Assembly (NCBI RefSeq): GCF_000420765.1
Contig: NZ_ATVO01000003.1
Location: 186,001 to 250,000 of the forward strand
Length of the DNA: 64,000 nt
Source of the DNA: Sandarakinorhabdus limnophila DSM 17366
GTDB lineage: Bacteria > Pseudomonadota > Alphaproteobacteria > Sphingomonadales > Sphingomonadaceae
Direction of reading: 5' to 3'
Under the pieces are notes generated by a model that saw nothing but the letters and a program-made list of their open reading frames with translations, did no database searches and was not told where the DNA came from. Every line of letters begins with the position of its first letter. Position 1 is the first letter of the stretch. Shown in pieces: positions 1 to 9,174 of this stretch. The translations under genes and the position numbers were made by a program.

Positions 1-1145
1 GCTGCCGGTTCGGCGGCGCGCGACACCAGCAGGTCGCGGGGCTGCGCAGCGGCACCGGCCAACGGGGCAGTCTGGACAAGATTGACAATGGTCTCGGTGC
101 GGCTCTGTTCAGGCGCAGACATGCGCGGCACCGTCAGCGCCGTTTCGGCCGTTGTGCGCAATGGCGCCTGCGCACCCCTGGGCAAGCGCAGACCGGCTGC
201 GATAATGCCGGCAAGGGCCAACGCCTGCGAAAGCACGACGGCAAAGACCACAACGATCATCAGGATCGCCAACGCCGGCGTATCACGAAACGCCGTGATC
301 GGCCCTGGGGGCAGGCTGGCGACAAAGGGCGTCAGCACAGTGACCAGCACGCCCGTCAGCGGCAACACGATCAACGGCACCAATGCGAACTTCACCGCCG
401 CGCGCAGCCAACCTTCCGACAGCCCGCGGGTTGCGCCGAACAGGCCGAAGGCGATGAACAATGGGCCGACCACCAGCAGCAGGGCGAGGATGATGCGGAC
501 AATCAACAACAGCCCGACGCTGCTCGCCATCATCAGCAAGGCGCTGAGCCACAGCACCATCGCAACAAATTGCGGCGCCCCCGGAACAAAGCCAACGATC
601 GCAGTCGGCGCCGGCGCTGTTGGTGGCGGCGCCCCGGCGGCGGGCGGTGGCGTCGGCGACGGCAACGTGGCAGCGGCGTCAGCGACCGGCGCGGCCGGGT
701 CGCGCTGCTGCCAGGCAGCGCCGGCATAATCGGTGATGGCATCGAAAAGCTGTTGCTCGCCAACAATCACCGCATCGCCGGTGCCGGCGCTGGCACCCGG
801 CATCACCAGGGCAGCGACCTGCTGGGGGCCATCGAACAACAGCTTGAAGACCAGCCGATCATAGGCCGGCCAATTCGTCGCCAGTGACAGCACCAACCCG
901 ATCCGAATGAAATGCGGCACGATTTCGCCCAGCGACAGCGAAGCAAGGCCGAGCGCCAGCCGATAGCCATAGATTGCGACATACAGTGTCAGGCTAATCG
1001 TCAGCGCGGCTTCAAGGCTGCCGCCCGGCGCCATCAGGCCGGCAAAGGATGCTTCGACCTTATCGGCGATAAAGCAGTCCACACTGCCCAGAAGATCGCG
1101 CGCCAGGCTCGGCGGCCCGCTGGCAAGGCTGCAGGCGCCGCTCAT
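1..1145 (-). CDS. virB6: VirB6-like type IV secretion inner-membrane protein (partial, 3' end outside window)
   Basis: The minus-strand frame starting at 1145 stays open to the window edge, giving at least 381 residues. It is rich in hydrophobic segments. The densest lie after a Pro/Ala linker, including ALLMMASSVGLLLIVRIILA and a following stretch around FIAFGLFGATRGLSEGW, as in the VirB6/TrbL family. VirB6 forms part of the inner-membrane channel of type IV secretion systems. The start codon overlaps the virB4 stop as ATGA at 1142-1145, which indicates translational coupling. The Gly/Ala/Pro-rich linker near residues 150-185 is not conserved in the family. The C-terminus and the rest of the operon lie to the left. 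Family assignment rests on topology and position rather than on a sharp motif. Confidence 0.8.
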   Translation of the reverse strand, partial: MSGACSLASGPPSLARDLLGSVDCFIADKVEASFAGLMAPGGSLEAALTISLTLYVAIYGYRLALGLASLSLGEIVPHFIRIGLVLSLATNWPAYDRLVFKLLFDGPQQVAALVMPGASAGTGDAVIVGEQQLFDAITDYAGAAWQQRDPAAPVADAAATLPSPTPPPAAGAPPPTAPAPTAIVGFVPGAPQFVAMVLWLSALLMMASSVGLLLIVRIILALLLVVGPLFIAFGLFGATRGLSEGWLRAAVKFALVPLIVLPLTGVLVTVLTPFVASLPPGPITAFRDTPALAILMIVVVFAVVLSQALALAGIIAAGLRLPRGAQAPLRTTAETALTVPRMSAPEQSRTETIVNLVQTAPLAGAAAQPRDLLVSRAAEPA

Positions 1146-3544
1146 CGGGGCGATCGCGCGGCTGGATCGGCCGCCGCCACCTGCGCCAACAGCGGTTCCA
1201 GCCACACCGCCGGATCATCGCCCAGTTCATTGCGCAACGCATCGAGGCGGCGCACGCTCGCTTCGCGCCCCGACAGCACGGTCAGGATTCGGTTGAGGCC
1301 GGTCAGATCGAGCCGGGCGATGACACTGTCGTTGCCGTGCTTGACCAGAAAGCAATGCGACGTGTCGGGCAGGCTGCGCACCAGATCATATTCATGCGCC
1401 GAAAGGCCAAAACCCTCGCGATAATCGGCCGCCTGCGCCTTGGGGTTGGGCATGAAGATCTGCGTCGCCGCCTGTTCGATGATCGCCGGGCCGATCCGGC
1501 TGTCGAGGGCGTCGCGGGCGTTCTGGGTGGCAAAGCCGACAATGCCACCGCGCTTGCGGATGGTTTTCTCCCAATCCCTGATCCGCGCGACAAACACCTC
1601 GTCGTCAAGCGCCTTCCAGCCTTCATCGACGATGATGATCGTCGGCGTGCCATCAAGCCGTTCCTCGACGCGGTGGAACAGATACATCATGGTCGGCGTG
1701 CGCAGCACCGGGTCGTCGAGCAACATCGTCATGTCGAAGCCGATCGACGTGATGCCAAGATCGAGCGCATCGCGTTCATTGTCGAACAGCCAGGCGCGCT
1801 CGCCGCCGTCAACCCAGGCGCCCAGCCGGTGCGCCAGATCACCGGCGCGCGGCCGATCGACCCCACCTAGCAGCTCGCGAAAATAGCGCAGCCGCCGAAA
1901 GCTGGGGTCCGATTCGAAATTGGCATCGACCGCGCGCGCCACCACTTCACGGTCGCCGACGTCCAGTCCGCCGCCGGCCGGCAACAACAGGCGCTCGATC
2001 CATTCGGTGAGGAAGCGGCGGTTGCCCGGCGTGTCGGGCAGCGCCAAGGGATTGAATCCCGAAGGAAACCCCGGCCGAACCACCGAATATTGGCCGCCGA
2101 TCGCACGGATGAAGATTTCGGCGCCGCGATCCTTGTCGAAATAGACGGTGCGCGGCCCAAATTTGCTCGCTTGCGCCAGCAGAAAGGTCAACACTACCGT
2201 CTTGCCCGACCCGCTGGGGCCAATGATCGTGAAATTGCCGAGGTCGCCGGCATGGAAATTGAAATGGTAGGGTGTACCCGATGTGGTTTCGAGCACGGTG
2301 ATCGAATCACCCCAATGGTTGCCCGAGGCTTTGCCGACCGGAAAATTGTGCAGCGATGCCAGCGCCGCGAAATTGCCGGTCGAAACCAGCGAACGGCGTG
2401 GGATGTCCTTGAAATTGCTAGGAAACTGCGCCCAGAAGGCGGGCTCCATGGCGACATCCTCCCGCACAGCGATCAGGCCCAGATCGGTGAAGCCCGCCAT
2501 CACATCTGCGACCGCGCGATCAAGATCCGCCAACCGCGGCACCCGCACCTGCACGGTCAGATGGTGTTCACCAAAGCCCGACCGGCCGGCGGCGACATTG
2601 TCCTTGGCTTGGGCCAACTGGCCGCGCAGCGATACGGCGGCATCGTCGGAGGCACGCATGCGCCGCAGCACCAGATCAATCCTGTTCACCGCCTGCGTGC
2701 GATCGACAAAGCCAAAGCTCTGGCTGACAACCATTTCATGCGGCAGCCGCAACAGATTGTCGAGCAGGCCAGGCGAGGTGGCGGCCGGATAATCCTTGAT
2801 CGACAGCATCGCCGAAAAACGTCGGTCGGCCTCGGTGGCACCCTTCAGATCGATCGTGTCACCGCCAAAACTGACCCGCTTTTGCGGCAGATACATCCCG
2901 ACATCGGCACGCGGCAGCAGAACCGGGCGCAGCTCGCCATTGTAGAGAAACGACAGGAACTCCAGTGGTTCCGAACAGATGCCCGCCTCGGTCTGATAGG
3001 CCGTCAACTGGCGGGCGCCATAGGCCGCCAGACTGCGCAGGATGATGTTGCTGGCATTGTTGAGATCGCCAAGCCCGGCCCCGATCGTGTCGGCACCGCC
3101 GCCACGGCGGAATGGCGCAATGGCCGCATCAATCAGGCCGGAGCGGCCGCCAAGCGGCCGGCGAACCAGTGTCAGGAACAAATCGTTGACATACATCTGC
3201 TTGCCGGCGAGGCGTGCACGCCAGGCCGCATCGACTTCAGCACAAAAGCCATTGGGCGACTCACCCTGCAACGCCGCCGTCACCGGGCGCCGAAGAATAT
3301 GGTGATAGAGCGCCAGATGCGGATCATTGAGGCCACGCAGCAAGGACTCGCGGATGGCGTGGCGATAATTCAGATCTTCGGTGTCGGCGGTTTCAAATGG
3401 CAACCCGGCAACGTGGATGAACTGGCACAACATGCCGTCGCGCGTTGCGATAGTCATGTCGTCGACATGATGGCCATAGGGCAAACGCGACCCTGCCGCG
3501 GTTCGGCTGTGCAGGGCGGCGCTCGCCATCATTGACCGTGCCAT
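1142..3544 (-). CDS. virB4: VirB4 type IV secretion ATPase
   Basis: An 800-residue CagE/TrbE/VirB4 ATPase that powers pilus assembly and substrate transfer at the inner membrane. The Walker A motif GPSGSGKT is near residue 442 and the Walker B region TIIIVDEGWKALDD near residue 635, followed by the family signature IRKRGGIVGFATQ. The length matches typical VirB4 (about 790-820 residues). The frame is open further upstream to 3688, but that part overlaps virB3. The ATG at 3544 lies 10 bp after the virB3 stop, so I chose it. The gene is the fourth of a virB1-B2-B3-B4-B6 series and overlaps virB6 by 4 bp. Confidence 0.93.
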   Translation of the reverse strand: MARSMMASAALHSRTAAGSRLPYGHHVDDMTIATRDGMLCQFIHVAGLPFETADTEDLNYRHAIRESLLRGLNDPHLALYHHILRRPVTAALQGESPNGFCAEVDAAWRARLAGKQMYVNDLFLTLVRRPLGGRSGLIDAAIAPFRRGGGADTIGAGLGDLNNASNIILRSLAAYGARQLTAYQTEAGICSEPLEFLSFLYNGELRPVLLPRADVGMYLPQKRVSFGGDTIDLKGATEADRRFSAMLSIKDYPAATSPGLLDNLLRLPHEMVVSQSFGFVDRTQAVNRIDLVLRRMRASDDAAVSLRGQLAQAKDNVAAGRSGFGEHHLTVQVRVPRLADLDRAVADVMAGFTDLGLIAVREDVAMEPAFWAQFPSNFKDIPRRSLVSTGNFAALASLHNFPVGKASGNHWGDSITVLETTSGTPYHFNFHAGDLGNFTIIGPSGSGKTVVLTFLLAQASKFGPRTVYFDKDRGAEIFIRAIGGQYSVVRPGFPSGFNPLALPDTPGNRRFLTEWIERLLLPAGGGLDVGDREVVARAVDANFESDPSFRRLRYFRELLGGVDRPRAGDLAHRLGAWVDGGERAWLFDNERDALDLGITSIGFDMTMLLDDPVLRTPTMMYLFHRVEERLDGTPTIIIVDEGWKALDDEVFVARIRDWEKTIRKRGGIVGFATQNARDALDSRIGPAIIEQAATQIFMPNPKAQAADYREGFGLSAHEYDLVRSLPDTSHCFLVKHGNDSVIARLDLTGLNRILTVLSGREASVRRLDALRNELGDDPAVWLEPLLAQVAAADPAARSPR

Positions 3545-3554
3545 GACACCGCGA

Positions 3555-3848
3555 TCACGGATCGTAAGAATTGCATTGCCAATTCCGGAAACTGGCCAGC
3601 CGCGGGCAGCGTTGCGCGCGCAGGATCCAGAGATCGAACATGCGTGGTTCGCGCACGCACGCCAACACCCCCAGGCCGTGCAGCACAAGCGCGAGTGCGA
3701 TAACCCAGAACGATCGGGTTAAAAGAAACGCCTCCATGGTCACCAACGCGTTGACGATGAAGAAGTTATAGGTAACGCCGGCGAACATTTGTGGCCGGGT
3801 GAGCGCGGTAAAGACCGGCTCGCGAACGAGCATGTCGGCCTCGGCCAT
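3555..3848 (-). CDS. virB3: VirB3 type IV secretion membrane protein
   Basis: A 97-residue protein beginning MAEADMLVREPVFTALTRPQ. The motif 'PVFxALTRPQMFAGV' followed by two adjacent hydrophobic segments (about residues 25-65) is characteristic of VirB3. VirB3 is a small inner-membrane protein that works with VirB4, and it is fused to VirB4 in some systems. The ATG at 3848 is 1 bp from the virB2 stop, which favours it over the upstream in-frame start at 3938. It sits between virB2 and virB4, the canonical order. Confidence 0.9.
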   Translation of the reverse strand: MAEADMLVREPVFTALTRPQMFAGVTYNFFIVNALVTMEAFLLTRSFWVIALALVLHGLGVLACVREPRMFDLWILRAQRCPRLASFRNWQCNSYDP

Positions 3849-3849
3849 A

Positions 3850-4170
3850 TCAGGCGCCCCCGGCGACGCTGCGAATGCCGGCAACAATCGCGCCGGCGCC
3901 GAACAGGATGAACAGCCCGATGACAACCGTGGCACCATAACGCCAGTTCATCCGGCCGGTGAGCATCAGCAGCCCGACACTGGCAACGGCGATGACGGCA
4001 ACCGCCGTCGCGACGCTGCCGAGCAGCGTGCCCTGGATCCAGCCGAGTGCCGCGGTGAGCGGACCGGAGCCTTGCGGATCAAGCGTGACGGATTGGCCCA
4101 GGGCCGGCGTGGCAAGCATTGCGGCGACCATGGCTGCCATTGTCCGGCGGGCATATGTCTGGCTCGACAT
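3850..4170 (-). CDS. virB2: VirB2 major pilin
   Basis: A 106-residue pilin precursor. The N-terminus looks like a signal peptide with a probable cleavage after ATPALG (near residue 25). Two hydrophobic helices follow (about 45-70 and 80-102), joined by a short polar turn GRMNWRY. This is the standard VirB2/TrbC layout, in which the processed pilin polymerises into the conjugative pilus. It lies 38 bp after virB1 and 1 bp before virB3. Confidence 0.9.
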   Translation of the reverse strand: MSSQTYARRTMAAMVAAMLATPALGQSVTLDPQGSGPLTAALGWIQGTLLGSVATAVAVIAVASVGLLMLTGRMNWRYGATVVIGLFILFGAGAIVAGIRSVAGGA

Positions 4171-4208
4171 GGCGATCTGCTTTCCCCCTGTGGTCTCCGT
4201 CGCCTCTT

Positions 4209-4775
4209 TCAGTCCGCTGCATTGGCAAGATGGTCAAGAACCTTTGCGACATAGGCCCGTGTTTCGGGAAAGTTGGGGATGCAGCGTGATTTCGTCACCC
4301 GGGCAGGTCCGGCGTTATAAGCGGCAATCGTACAGACAATGTCGCCATCATAGCGATTGAGCAGATAGCGCAGATAGGCGGTGCCACCGCGGATATTGGC
4401 CGCTGCATTCTGCGGATCGACGCCGATCGTTCGCGCCGTTTGCGGCATCAGCTGCATGATGCCGATCGCGCCGGCCGCCGAAACCGCGTGCTGGCTATAG
4501 CGCGATTCATGGTGGGCAATGGCATCGATCAGGGCCGGGCTGACTGCATAAATCTGTCCCGCCTTTGCCACGGCGGGTCGAAAGGCGGCGGCGCGCGCGC
4601 TGACCGGCACTGGCCGGGCCTTGCGCGAAACTGGCCGGTTTTCGAGCCGCGGCGGCAAGCTGTCGATCCGTTCGATCCGGCCGTCCTGGCCAACTTCATA
4701 GACATCGGCATTGGCCACGCTGGCTGACAGTGTCGACAGCACCAATGCAACTGCCGTGATCAGCCGCGTGTGCAT
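4209..4775 (-). CDS. virB1: VirB1-like lytic transglycosylase
   Basis: A 188-residue exported SLT-family murein transglycosylase that opens the peptidoglycan for assembly of the secretion apparatus. After a signal peptide ending near SASVANA, the catalytic Glu is in AIAHHESRYS. The fold signatures GAIGIMQLMP and AYNAGP follow, with a C-terminal ETRAYVAKVL typical of soluble lytic transglycosylases. The ATG at 4775 is preceded by AGAGGG four bases upstream, which selects it over the longer frame starting at 4859. It is the first gene of the virB operon. Confidence 0.88.
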   Translation of the reverse strand: MHTRLITAVALVLSTLSASVANADVYEVGQDGRIERIDSLPPRLENRPVSRKARPVPVSARAAAFRPAVAKAGQIYAVSPALIDAIAHHESRYSQHAVSAAGAIGIMQLMPQTARTIGVDPQNAAANIRGGTAYLRYLLNRYDGDIVCTIAAYNAGPARVTKSRCIPNFPETRAYVAKVLDHLANAAD

Positions 4776-4975
4776 GAAACCCTCTGTGAACGACAAGCCA
4801 TTGGATAGGCGCTTGTCAGACTGACTTGCAATGGGAATCGTCAAGGCGAAGTCGGACACCGACCAGCCTTTCCGTCCACAAGAGAGCGATCATAAGCGCG
4901 AGCAGCCGCCCGCCACCAACGGATTGACCCTGTTGCCGACAACCCGGCCCTCGGGAGACCAAAGCGCAGGGTTGC

Positions 4976-5065
4976 TGGCGGACAGAGTGGGATTCGAACC
5001 CACGGTGAGCTTTCACCCACGGCGGTTTTCAAGACCGCTGCCTTAAACCACTCGGCCATCTGTCC
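4976..5065 (-). tRNA. tRNA-Ser (anticodon UGA)
   Basis: Reading the minus strand from 5065, the acceptor GGACAGA pairs with TCTGTCC. The anticodon stem-loop is GCGGT-CTTGAAA-ACCGC, giving anticodon TGA. A long variable arm (GTGGGTG..CTCAC) marks it as a class II serine tRNA. The T arm contains GTGGGTTCGAATCCCAC. A discriminator G and an encoded CCA follow at 4976-4979. The 3' end faces the virB1 gene 200 bp away. Confidence 0.97.
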
Positions 5066-5098
5066 GGGGATGGGCCTAGTGGTTTGGAGGGCACCCGG

Positions 5099-5704
5099 TC
5101 AAGTCACGTTATGCGGGCGCGCCTTGCGCAACTCTGATGGCGGGCGGCCGTAGCGGGCGCTGATCACTTCGTTGAAGCGGCGCAGGGACGCAAAGCCGGC
5201 GGCGTGGGCGATTTCGGTTATCGGCAGTTGTGTGTGCGCGATCATCTGCATGGCGCGCTGGACGCGGCGGGTTTGGGCGACTTCAATGGGGGAAGCGCCC
5301 AGATGCTGGCGGAACAGGCGGGTGAGGTGGCGGGCGCCGACGCCGCAGCGTGTTGCGAGGGCTTCCACCGTGCCTTCACCATCGAGCGCGCCTTCGTCGA
5401 TGAGTTTCAGCGCCCGTTCCACGGTCGTCTTGGTGCCGTTCCAGGCCGGACAGAAGGGCGCGCTTTCGGGGCGGCATTTCAGGCAGGGGCGGTATCCAGC
5501 GCGTTCGGCGGCAGCGGCGCTGGGGAAGAAACTGATGTTGCGCGTGAGCGGTTGGCGCACGCGGCAGACCGGGCGACAATAGATGCCAGTTGTTTTGACA
5601 GCCAAGAAGAACAGACCGTCGTACGCCGGATCGCGGGCGAAACGCGCCGCGTTCATCGTGTCGAAATCGAGGCCGTGAACGGACGGATCGACGGGTGCGT
5701 GCAT
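5099..5704 (-). CDS. Ada-like zinc-binding / AraC-family regulator (no methyltransferase or glycosylase domain)
   Basis: A 201-residue protein with an N-terminal Ada metal-binding domain: Cys43 and Cys47 in TTGIYCRPVC, and Cys74 and Cys77 in RPCLKC. By analogy with E. coli Ada, Cys43 would accept methyl groups from DNA phosphotriesters and switch on DNA binding. An AraC-type double helix-turn-helix follows (about residues 90-195, with ITEIAHAAGFASLRRFNEV). The O6-methylguanine methyltransferase of Ada and the AlkA domain of Ada-AlkA fusions are both absent. It probably regulates an alkylation response, but the target genes are not evident here. It lies 79 bp downstream of the aldo/keto reductase on the same strand. 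Confidence 0.85.
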   Translation of the reverse strand: MHAPVDPSVHGLDFDTMNAARFARDPAYDGLFFLAVKTTGIYCRPVCRVRQPLTRNISFFPSAAAAERAGYRPCLKCRPESAPFCPAWNGTKTTVERALKLIDEGALDGEGTVEALATRCGVGARHLTRLFRQHLGASPIEVAQTRRVQRAMQMIAHTQLPITEIAHAAGFASLRRFNEVISARYGRPPSELRKARPHNVT

Positions 5705-5783
5705 GGGGATCTAAATACGCCCGTGCCGTTCCTCCCGCCATAGTAACCGTGAAGACGATGGCCGATTTTCGCGAGTGAACTTG

Positions 5784-6776
5784 TTACAACCGCGTCATCG
5801 CCAGCGCGGCCTTGCTGCCGTAGCGCAGACCGGCGGTGTGGGGCAGGGCAGTGTCGAGCGCGGCGATGTCGGCGGCGGACAGGGTGAGCGCGGCGGCGCC
5901 GGCGGTATCGATCAGGGTGGTGCGGCGCTTGCAGCCGGGGATGGGCACGACGTCCGGACCCTTGGCCAGCAGCCAGGCGATGGCGACTTGGGCGGGGCTG
6001 GCGGCGTGGGCGGCGGCGATGGATTTGACCACGGCGACGGCTGCCATGTTGGCGTCGTAATTTGCGCCCTGATAACGCGGATCGGCCTTGCGATAATCGC
6101 CGTCGGGCAGATCTTCGGCGCGCGGCACACTGCCGGTGAGGAAGCCGCGGCCGAGCGGGGAATAGGGCACGAAGGTGACGCCCAGTTCGCGGGCGGTTGG
6201 CGCGATTTCGGACTCCACGTCGCGTTCCCACAGGCTCCATTCGCTTTGCAGGGCGGCGATGGGGGCGACGGCGCACGCGCGGCGCAGGGTGGCGGCGGAG
6301 CATTCCGAAAGGCCGATGGCGCGGATCTTGCCCTCCTTCACCAGGTCCGCCAGCGTGCCGACCACGTTTTCGATCGGCACGGCAGGATCGACGCGGTGTT
6401 GGTAGAACAGGTCGATCACGTCGGTGTTCAGGCGCTTCAGCGACGCCTCGCACACGTCGCGGATATGGGCGGGCTGGCTGTTGACGCCGGCCACGCGGCC
6501 ATTTTCGATGCGGAAACCGAACTTGGTGGCAATGATGGCCTGGTGGCGGCGGCCGGCCAGCGCTTCGGCGACCAGCTCCTCATTGGCGAACGGGCCATAG
6601 ATTTCGGCGGTGTCGAAGAAGTTGATGCCGAGATCGAGCGCGTGGTGGATGGTGGCGATGGCTTCAGCGCGATCGACAGGCCCGTACATGGCGGCCTGGC
6701 CAGCGGTGCCCGCCATGCCCATGCAGCCCAGGCCGAGGGACGAAACGGTAAGCGGGCCGATCTTGTGGGTCTGCAT
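5784..6776 (-). CDS. Aldo/keto reductase
   Basis: A 330-residue NAD(P)H-dependent oxidoreductase of the aldo/keto reductase superfamily. The catalytic tetrad is visible: Asp and Tyr in [15 protein letters not shown], Lys in IIATKFGF and His in [10 protein letters not shown]. The opening [18 protein letters not shown] and the C-terminal [12 protein letters not shown] (cofactor phosphate site) resemble the AKR13/YajO-type enzymes. The substrate cannot be inferred. It is transcribed divergently from glmM across a 46-bp gap and may be co-transcribed with the Ada-like regulator. Confidence 0.9.
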   Translation of the reverse strand: MQTHKIGPLTVSSLGLGCMGMAGTAGQAAMYGPVDRAEAIATIHHALDLGINFFDTAEIYGPFANEELVAEALAGRRHQAIIATKFGFRIENGRVAGVNSQPAHIRDVCEASLKRLNTDVIDLFYQHRVDPAVPIENVVGTLADLVKEGKIRAIGLSECSAATLRRACAVAPIAALQSEWSLWERDVESEIAPTARELGVTFVPYSPLGRGFLTGSVPRAEDLPDGDYRKADPRYQGANYDANMAAVAVVKSIAAAHAASPAQVAIAWLLAKGPDVVPIPGCKRRTTLIDTAGAAALTLSAADIAALDTALPHTAGLRYGSKAALAMTRL

Positions 6777-6822
6777 GGCGCGTCCTTTCTTTGCTCTGCA
6801 TCACAGGCTAGAGAATCCACCC

Positions 6823-8175
6823 ATGAGCAGCAAGCAGACCCGCCGCTATTTCGGCACCGATGGCATTCGTGGCCTGACCAACAGCCCGCCGATGACCGCC
6901 GCCATCGCCCTGAAACTGGGCCAGGCCGCCGGGCGGCATTTCCTGCGGGGCAGCCACACGCACCGGGTGGTGATCGGCAAGGACACGCGGCTTTCGGGCT
7001 ACATGATGGAATCGGCGCTGGTTGCCGGCTTTACCAGCGTAGGCATGGATGTGACGCTGCTCGGCCCGATGCCGACGCCGGCGGTGGCGATGCTCACCCG
7101 GTCGATGCGGGCCGATATCGGCGTGATGATTTCGGCCAGCCACAACCCGTTTCACGATAACGGCATCAAGCTGTTCGGCCCCGATGGCTATAAACTGTCG
7201 GATGACGACGAGATGGCGATCGAGGCGTTGCTGGAGGAGGAGATTCCGCTCGCCGAACCGCGCGCCATTGGCCGGGCGCGGCGCATTGATGACGCGCAGG
7301 GGCGCTATATCCACTTTGCTAAGGCGACTTTCCCCGAACATCTGCGCCTGGATGGGCTGAAGATCGTCATCGATTGCGCGCACGGTGCCGCCTACAAGGT
7401 AGCGCCCGCGGCCTTGTGGGAACTGGGTGCCGAAGTGATCGCCATCGGTGTCGCGCCGGACGGTTTCAACGTGAATGACAAGGTGGGATCGACCCATCCC
7501 AAGGCGCTGCAACTGAAGGTGCTGGAATCGGGCGCCGATATCGGCATCGCGCTGGATGGCGATGCGGATCGGTTGATCGTTGTGGATGAACGCGGCCAGG
7601 TGGTGGATGGTGATCAGCTGATGGCGCTGATCGCGTCACGCGCAGCGGAAGCCGGCACGCTGAAGGGCGGCGCACTGGTGGCAACCGTGATGTCCAATTT
7701 GGGGCTGGAGCGGTTTCTCGCCACGAAGGGCATCGCGCTGCACCGCGCCAATGTGGGCGATCGGCACGTGCTGGAACTGATGCGTGATCGCGGCTGCAAC
7801 GTGGGCGGCGAGCAATCGGGGCATATCATCCTTTCGGATCACGCGACCACCGGCGATGGACTGGTGGCAGCCTTGCAGGTGCTGGCCGCGCTGGTGGGTT
7901 CGGGCAAGCCGGCAAGCGAGCTGCTGCACCTGTTTGATCCGCTGCCGCAATTGCTGAAGAATGTGCGCTTCAAGGGCGGCGCGCCATTGGAGGCCGACAG
8001 TGTGAAGGCCGCGATTGCTGCGGGTGAGGCGAAACTGGCCGGGCAGGGGAGGCTGCTCATTCGCAAGAGCGGCACCGAGCCATTGATCCGCGTGATGGCC
8101 GAAGGCGAGGACAAGGCGCTGGTCGGCCGCGTGGTGGATGATATCTGCGCGGCTGTTGCGGCAGCGGCCGCCTGA
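6823..8175 (+). CDS. glmM: Phosphoglucosamine mutase GlmM
   Basis: A 450-residue cytoplasmic enzyme that interconverts glucosamine-6-phosphate and glucosamine-1-phosphate on the route to UDP-GlcNAc and peptidoglycan. It has the N-terminal [11 protein letters not shown], the phosphoserine loop [14 protein letters not shown] with the catalytic Ser near residue 106, the metal loop DGDADR, the sugar-binding GEQSGHI and the C-terminal [15 protein letters not shown]. Length is standard. The frame is open upstream to 6610, but ATG 6823 gives the conserved N-terminus. Its stop overlaps the next start as TGATG. Confidence 0.97.
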   Translation: MSSKQTRRYFGTDGIRGLTNSPPMTAAIALKLGQAAGRHFLRGSHTHRVVIGKDTRLSGYMMESALVAGFTSVGMDVTLLGPMPTPAVAMLTRSMRADIGVMISASHNPFHDNGIKLFGPDGYKLSDDDEMAIEALLEEEIPLAEPRAIGRARRIDDAQGRYIHFAKATFPEHLRLDGLKIVIDCAHGAAYKVAPAALWELGAEVIAIGVAPDGFNVNDKVGSTHPKALQLKVLESGADIGIALDGDADRLIVVDERGQVVDGDQLMALIASRAAEAGTLKGGALVATVMSNLGLERFLATKGIALHRANVGDRHVLELMRDRGCNVGGEQSGHIILSDHATTGDGLVAALQVLAALVGSGKPASELLHLFDPLPQLLKNVRFKGGAPLEADSVKAAIAAGEAKLAGQGRLLIRKSGTEPLIRVMAEGEDKALVGRVVDDICAAVAAAAA

Positions 8176-8402
8176 TGCTGGAACTGCGGCCCGATTGCGA
8201 ACGCTGCGGCGTCGATCTGCCGGCGGATGTGGGCGGCGCGCTGATCTGCTCGTTCGAATGCACGTTCTGTGCGGATTGTGCGGCGGGGCCGCTCGACGGG
8301 CGGTGCCCCAATTGCGGTGGCGATCTGCAAGTGCGGCCGTTGCGGGTGGGTGCGGCGCTAGCGAAATATCCGGCCTCCGCGGAGCGCAAACATGGTCGCT
8401 AG
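8175..8402 (+). CDS. DUF1272 small cysteine-rich protein
   Basis: A 75-residue protein with four Cys-X2-Cys or near pairs (DCERC, CTFCADC, CPNC) and the pattern LELRPDCERCGVDLP typical of DUF1272. It is likely a small zinc-binding cytoplasmic protein of unknown role. Its start overlaps the glmM stop by one base and its end overlaps the thiD start by 11 bp, so it is embedded in the glmM-thiD-rnhB transcription unit. Confidence 0.85.
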   Translation: MLELRPDCERCGVDLPADVGGALICSFECTFCADCAAGPLDGRCPNCGGDLQVRPLRVGAALAKYPASAERKHGR

Positions 8403-9174
8403 GATTTTGGCCATCGCCGGGTCGGACAGTGGCGGCGGCGCCGGCATCCAGGCTGATATCAAGACGATCACTGCATTGGGCGGTTACGCGATGACGGCGG
8501 TGACGGCGATCACCGTGCAGAATACGCTTTGCGTGAGCGCGTTGCATGCAATTCCGCCGGAAATCGTGGCGGGGCAAATCCGCGCCTGCATCGATGATAT
8601 CGGCGTCGATGCCATCAAGATCGGCATGCTGGGCAATGAAGCCACCATCAACGCCGTTGCCGATGCGCTTGAGGGTTGCCGCGTGCCCATCGTGCTCGAT
8701 CCGGTGATGATCGCAAAGGGCGGCGCGCCGCTGATTGAGGAGGATGCCGTATGGGCGATGATGCAGCGCCTGTTACCGCTGGCCAGCGTGATCACGCCGA
8801 ACGTGCCCGAACTTGTCGCGCTGACCGAGACCGAGGTGGAGGACGCCGCCGACATGCTGCTGGCGGCGCAGGAATTGCTGAATGCGGGCCCGCGCGCGGT
8901 GCTGGCCAAGGGCGGGCATCTGGAGGGTGACCAGCTGACTGATTGGCTGGTGACGCGGCAGGGGCATTTGGCGTTCACTGATACGAAGATCGAAACCCGG
9001 CACAGCCACGGCACCGGGTGCACCTTGTCTGCAGCGCTGGCGTGCAGTCTGGGGCAGGGGCTGGCCTTGCCCGAAGCGGTGAAACGCGCACGGGCATTTG
9101 TGCGGCAGGGACTGGAACGGGCGCCGGGGCTCGGCCAGGGACACGGGCCGTTGGGCTTTTATCCGTTGCCCTGA
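8392..9174 (+). CDS. thiD: Hydroxymethylpyrimidine/phosphomethylpyrimidine kinase ThiD
   Basis: A 260-residue ribokinase-fold enzyme that phosphorylates HMP and HMP-P in thiamine biosynthesis. It has the N-terminal AIAGSDSGGGAGIQADIK, the middle VLDPVMIAKGG and ITPNVPELVAL, and the anion-hole and catalytic Asp/Cys region SHGTGCTLSAALA. The length matches the family. No TPP riboswitch is possible in front because the gene overlaps its upstream neighbour. Its stop overlaps rnhB as TGATG. Confidence 0.95.
   Translation: MVARILAIAGSDSGGGAGIQADIKTITALGGYAMTAVTAITVQNTLCVSALHAIPPEIVAGQIRACIDDIGVDAIKIGMLGNEATINAVADALEGCRVPIVLDPVMIAKGGAPLIEEDAVWAMMQRLLPLASVITPNVPELVALTETEVEDAADMLLAAQELLNAGPRAVLAKGGHLEGDQLTDWLVTRQGHLAFTDTKIETRHSHGTGCTLSAALACSLGQGLALPEAVKRARAFVRQGLERAPGLGQGHGPLGFYPLP

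Noticed and set aside
2090-3535. A 481-codon plus-strand open frame
   Set aside because: It is antisense to virB4, whose Walker motifs and length are unmistakable. Long antisense frames are expected in GC-rich DNA.
8300-8391. TPP riboswitch for thiD
   Set aside because: thiD starts inside the DUF1272 gene, leaving no leader, and no THI-box sequence is present.
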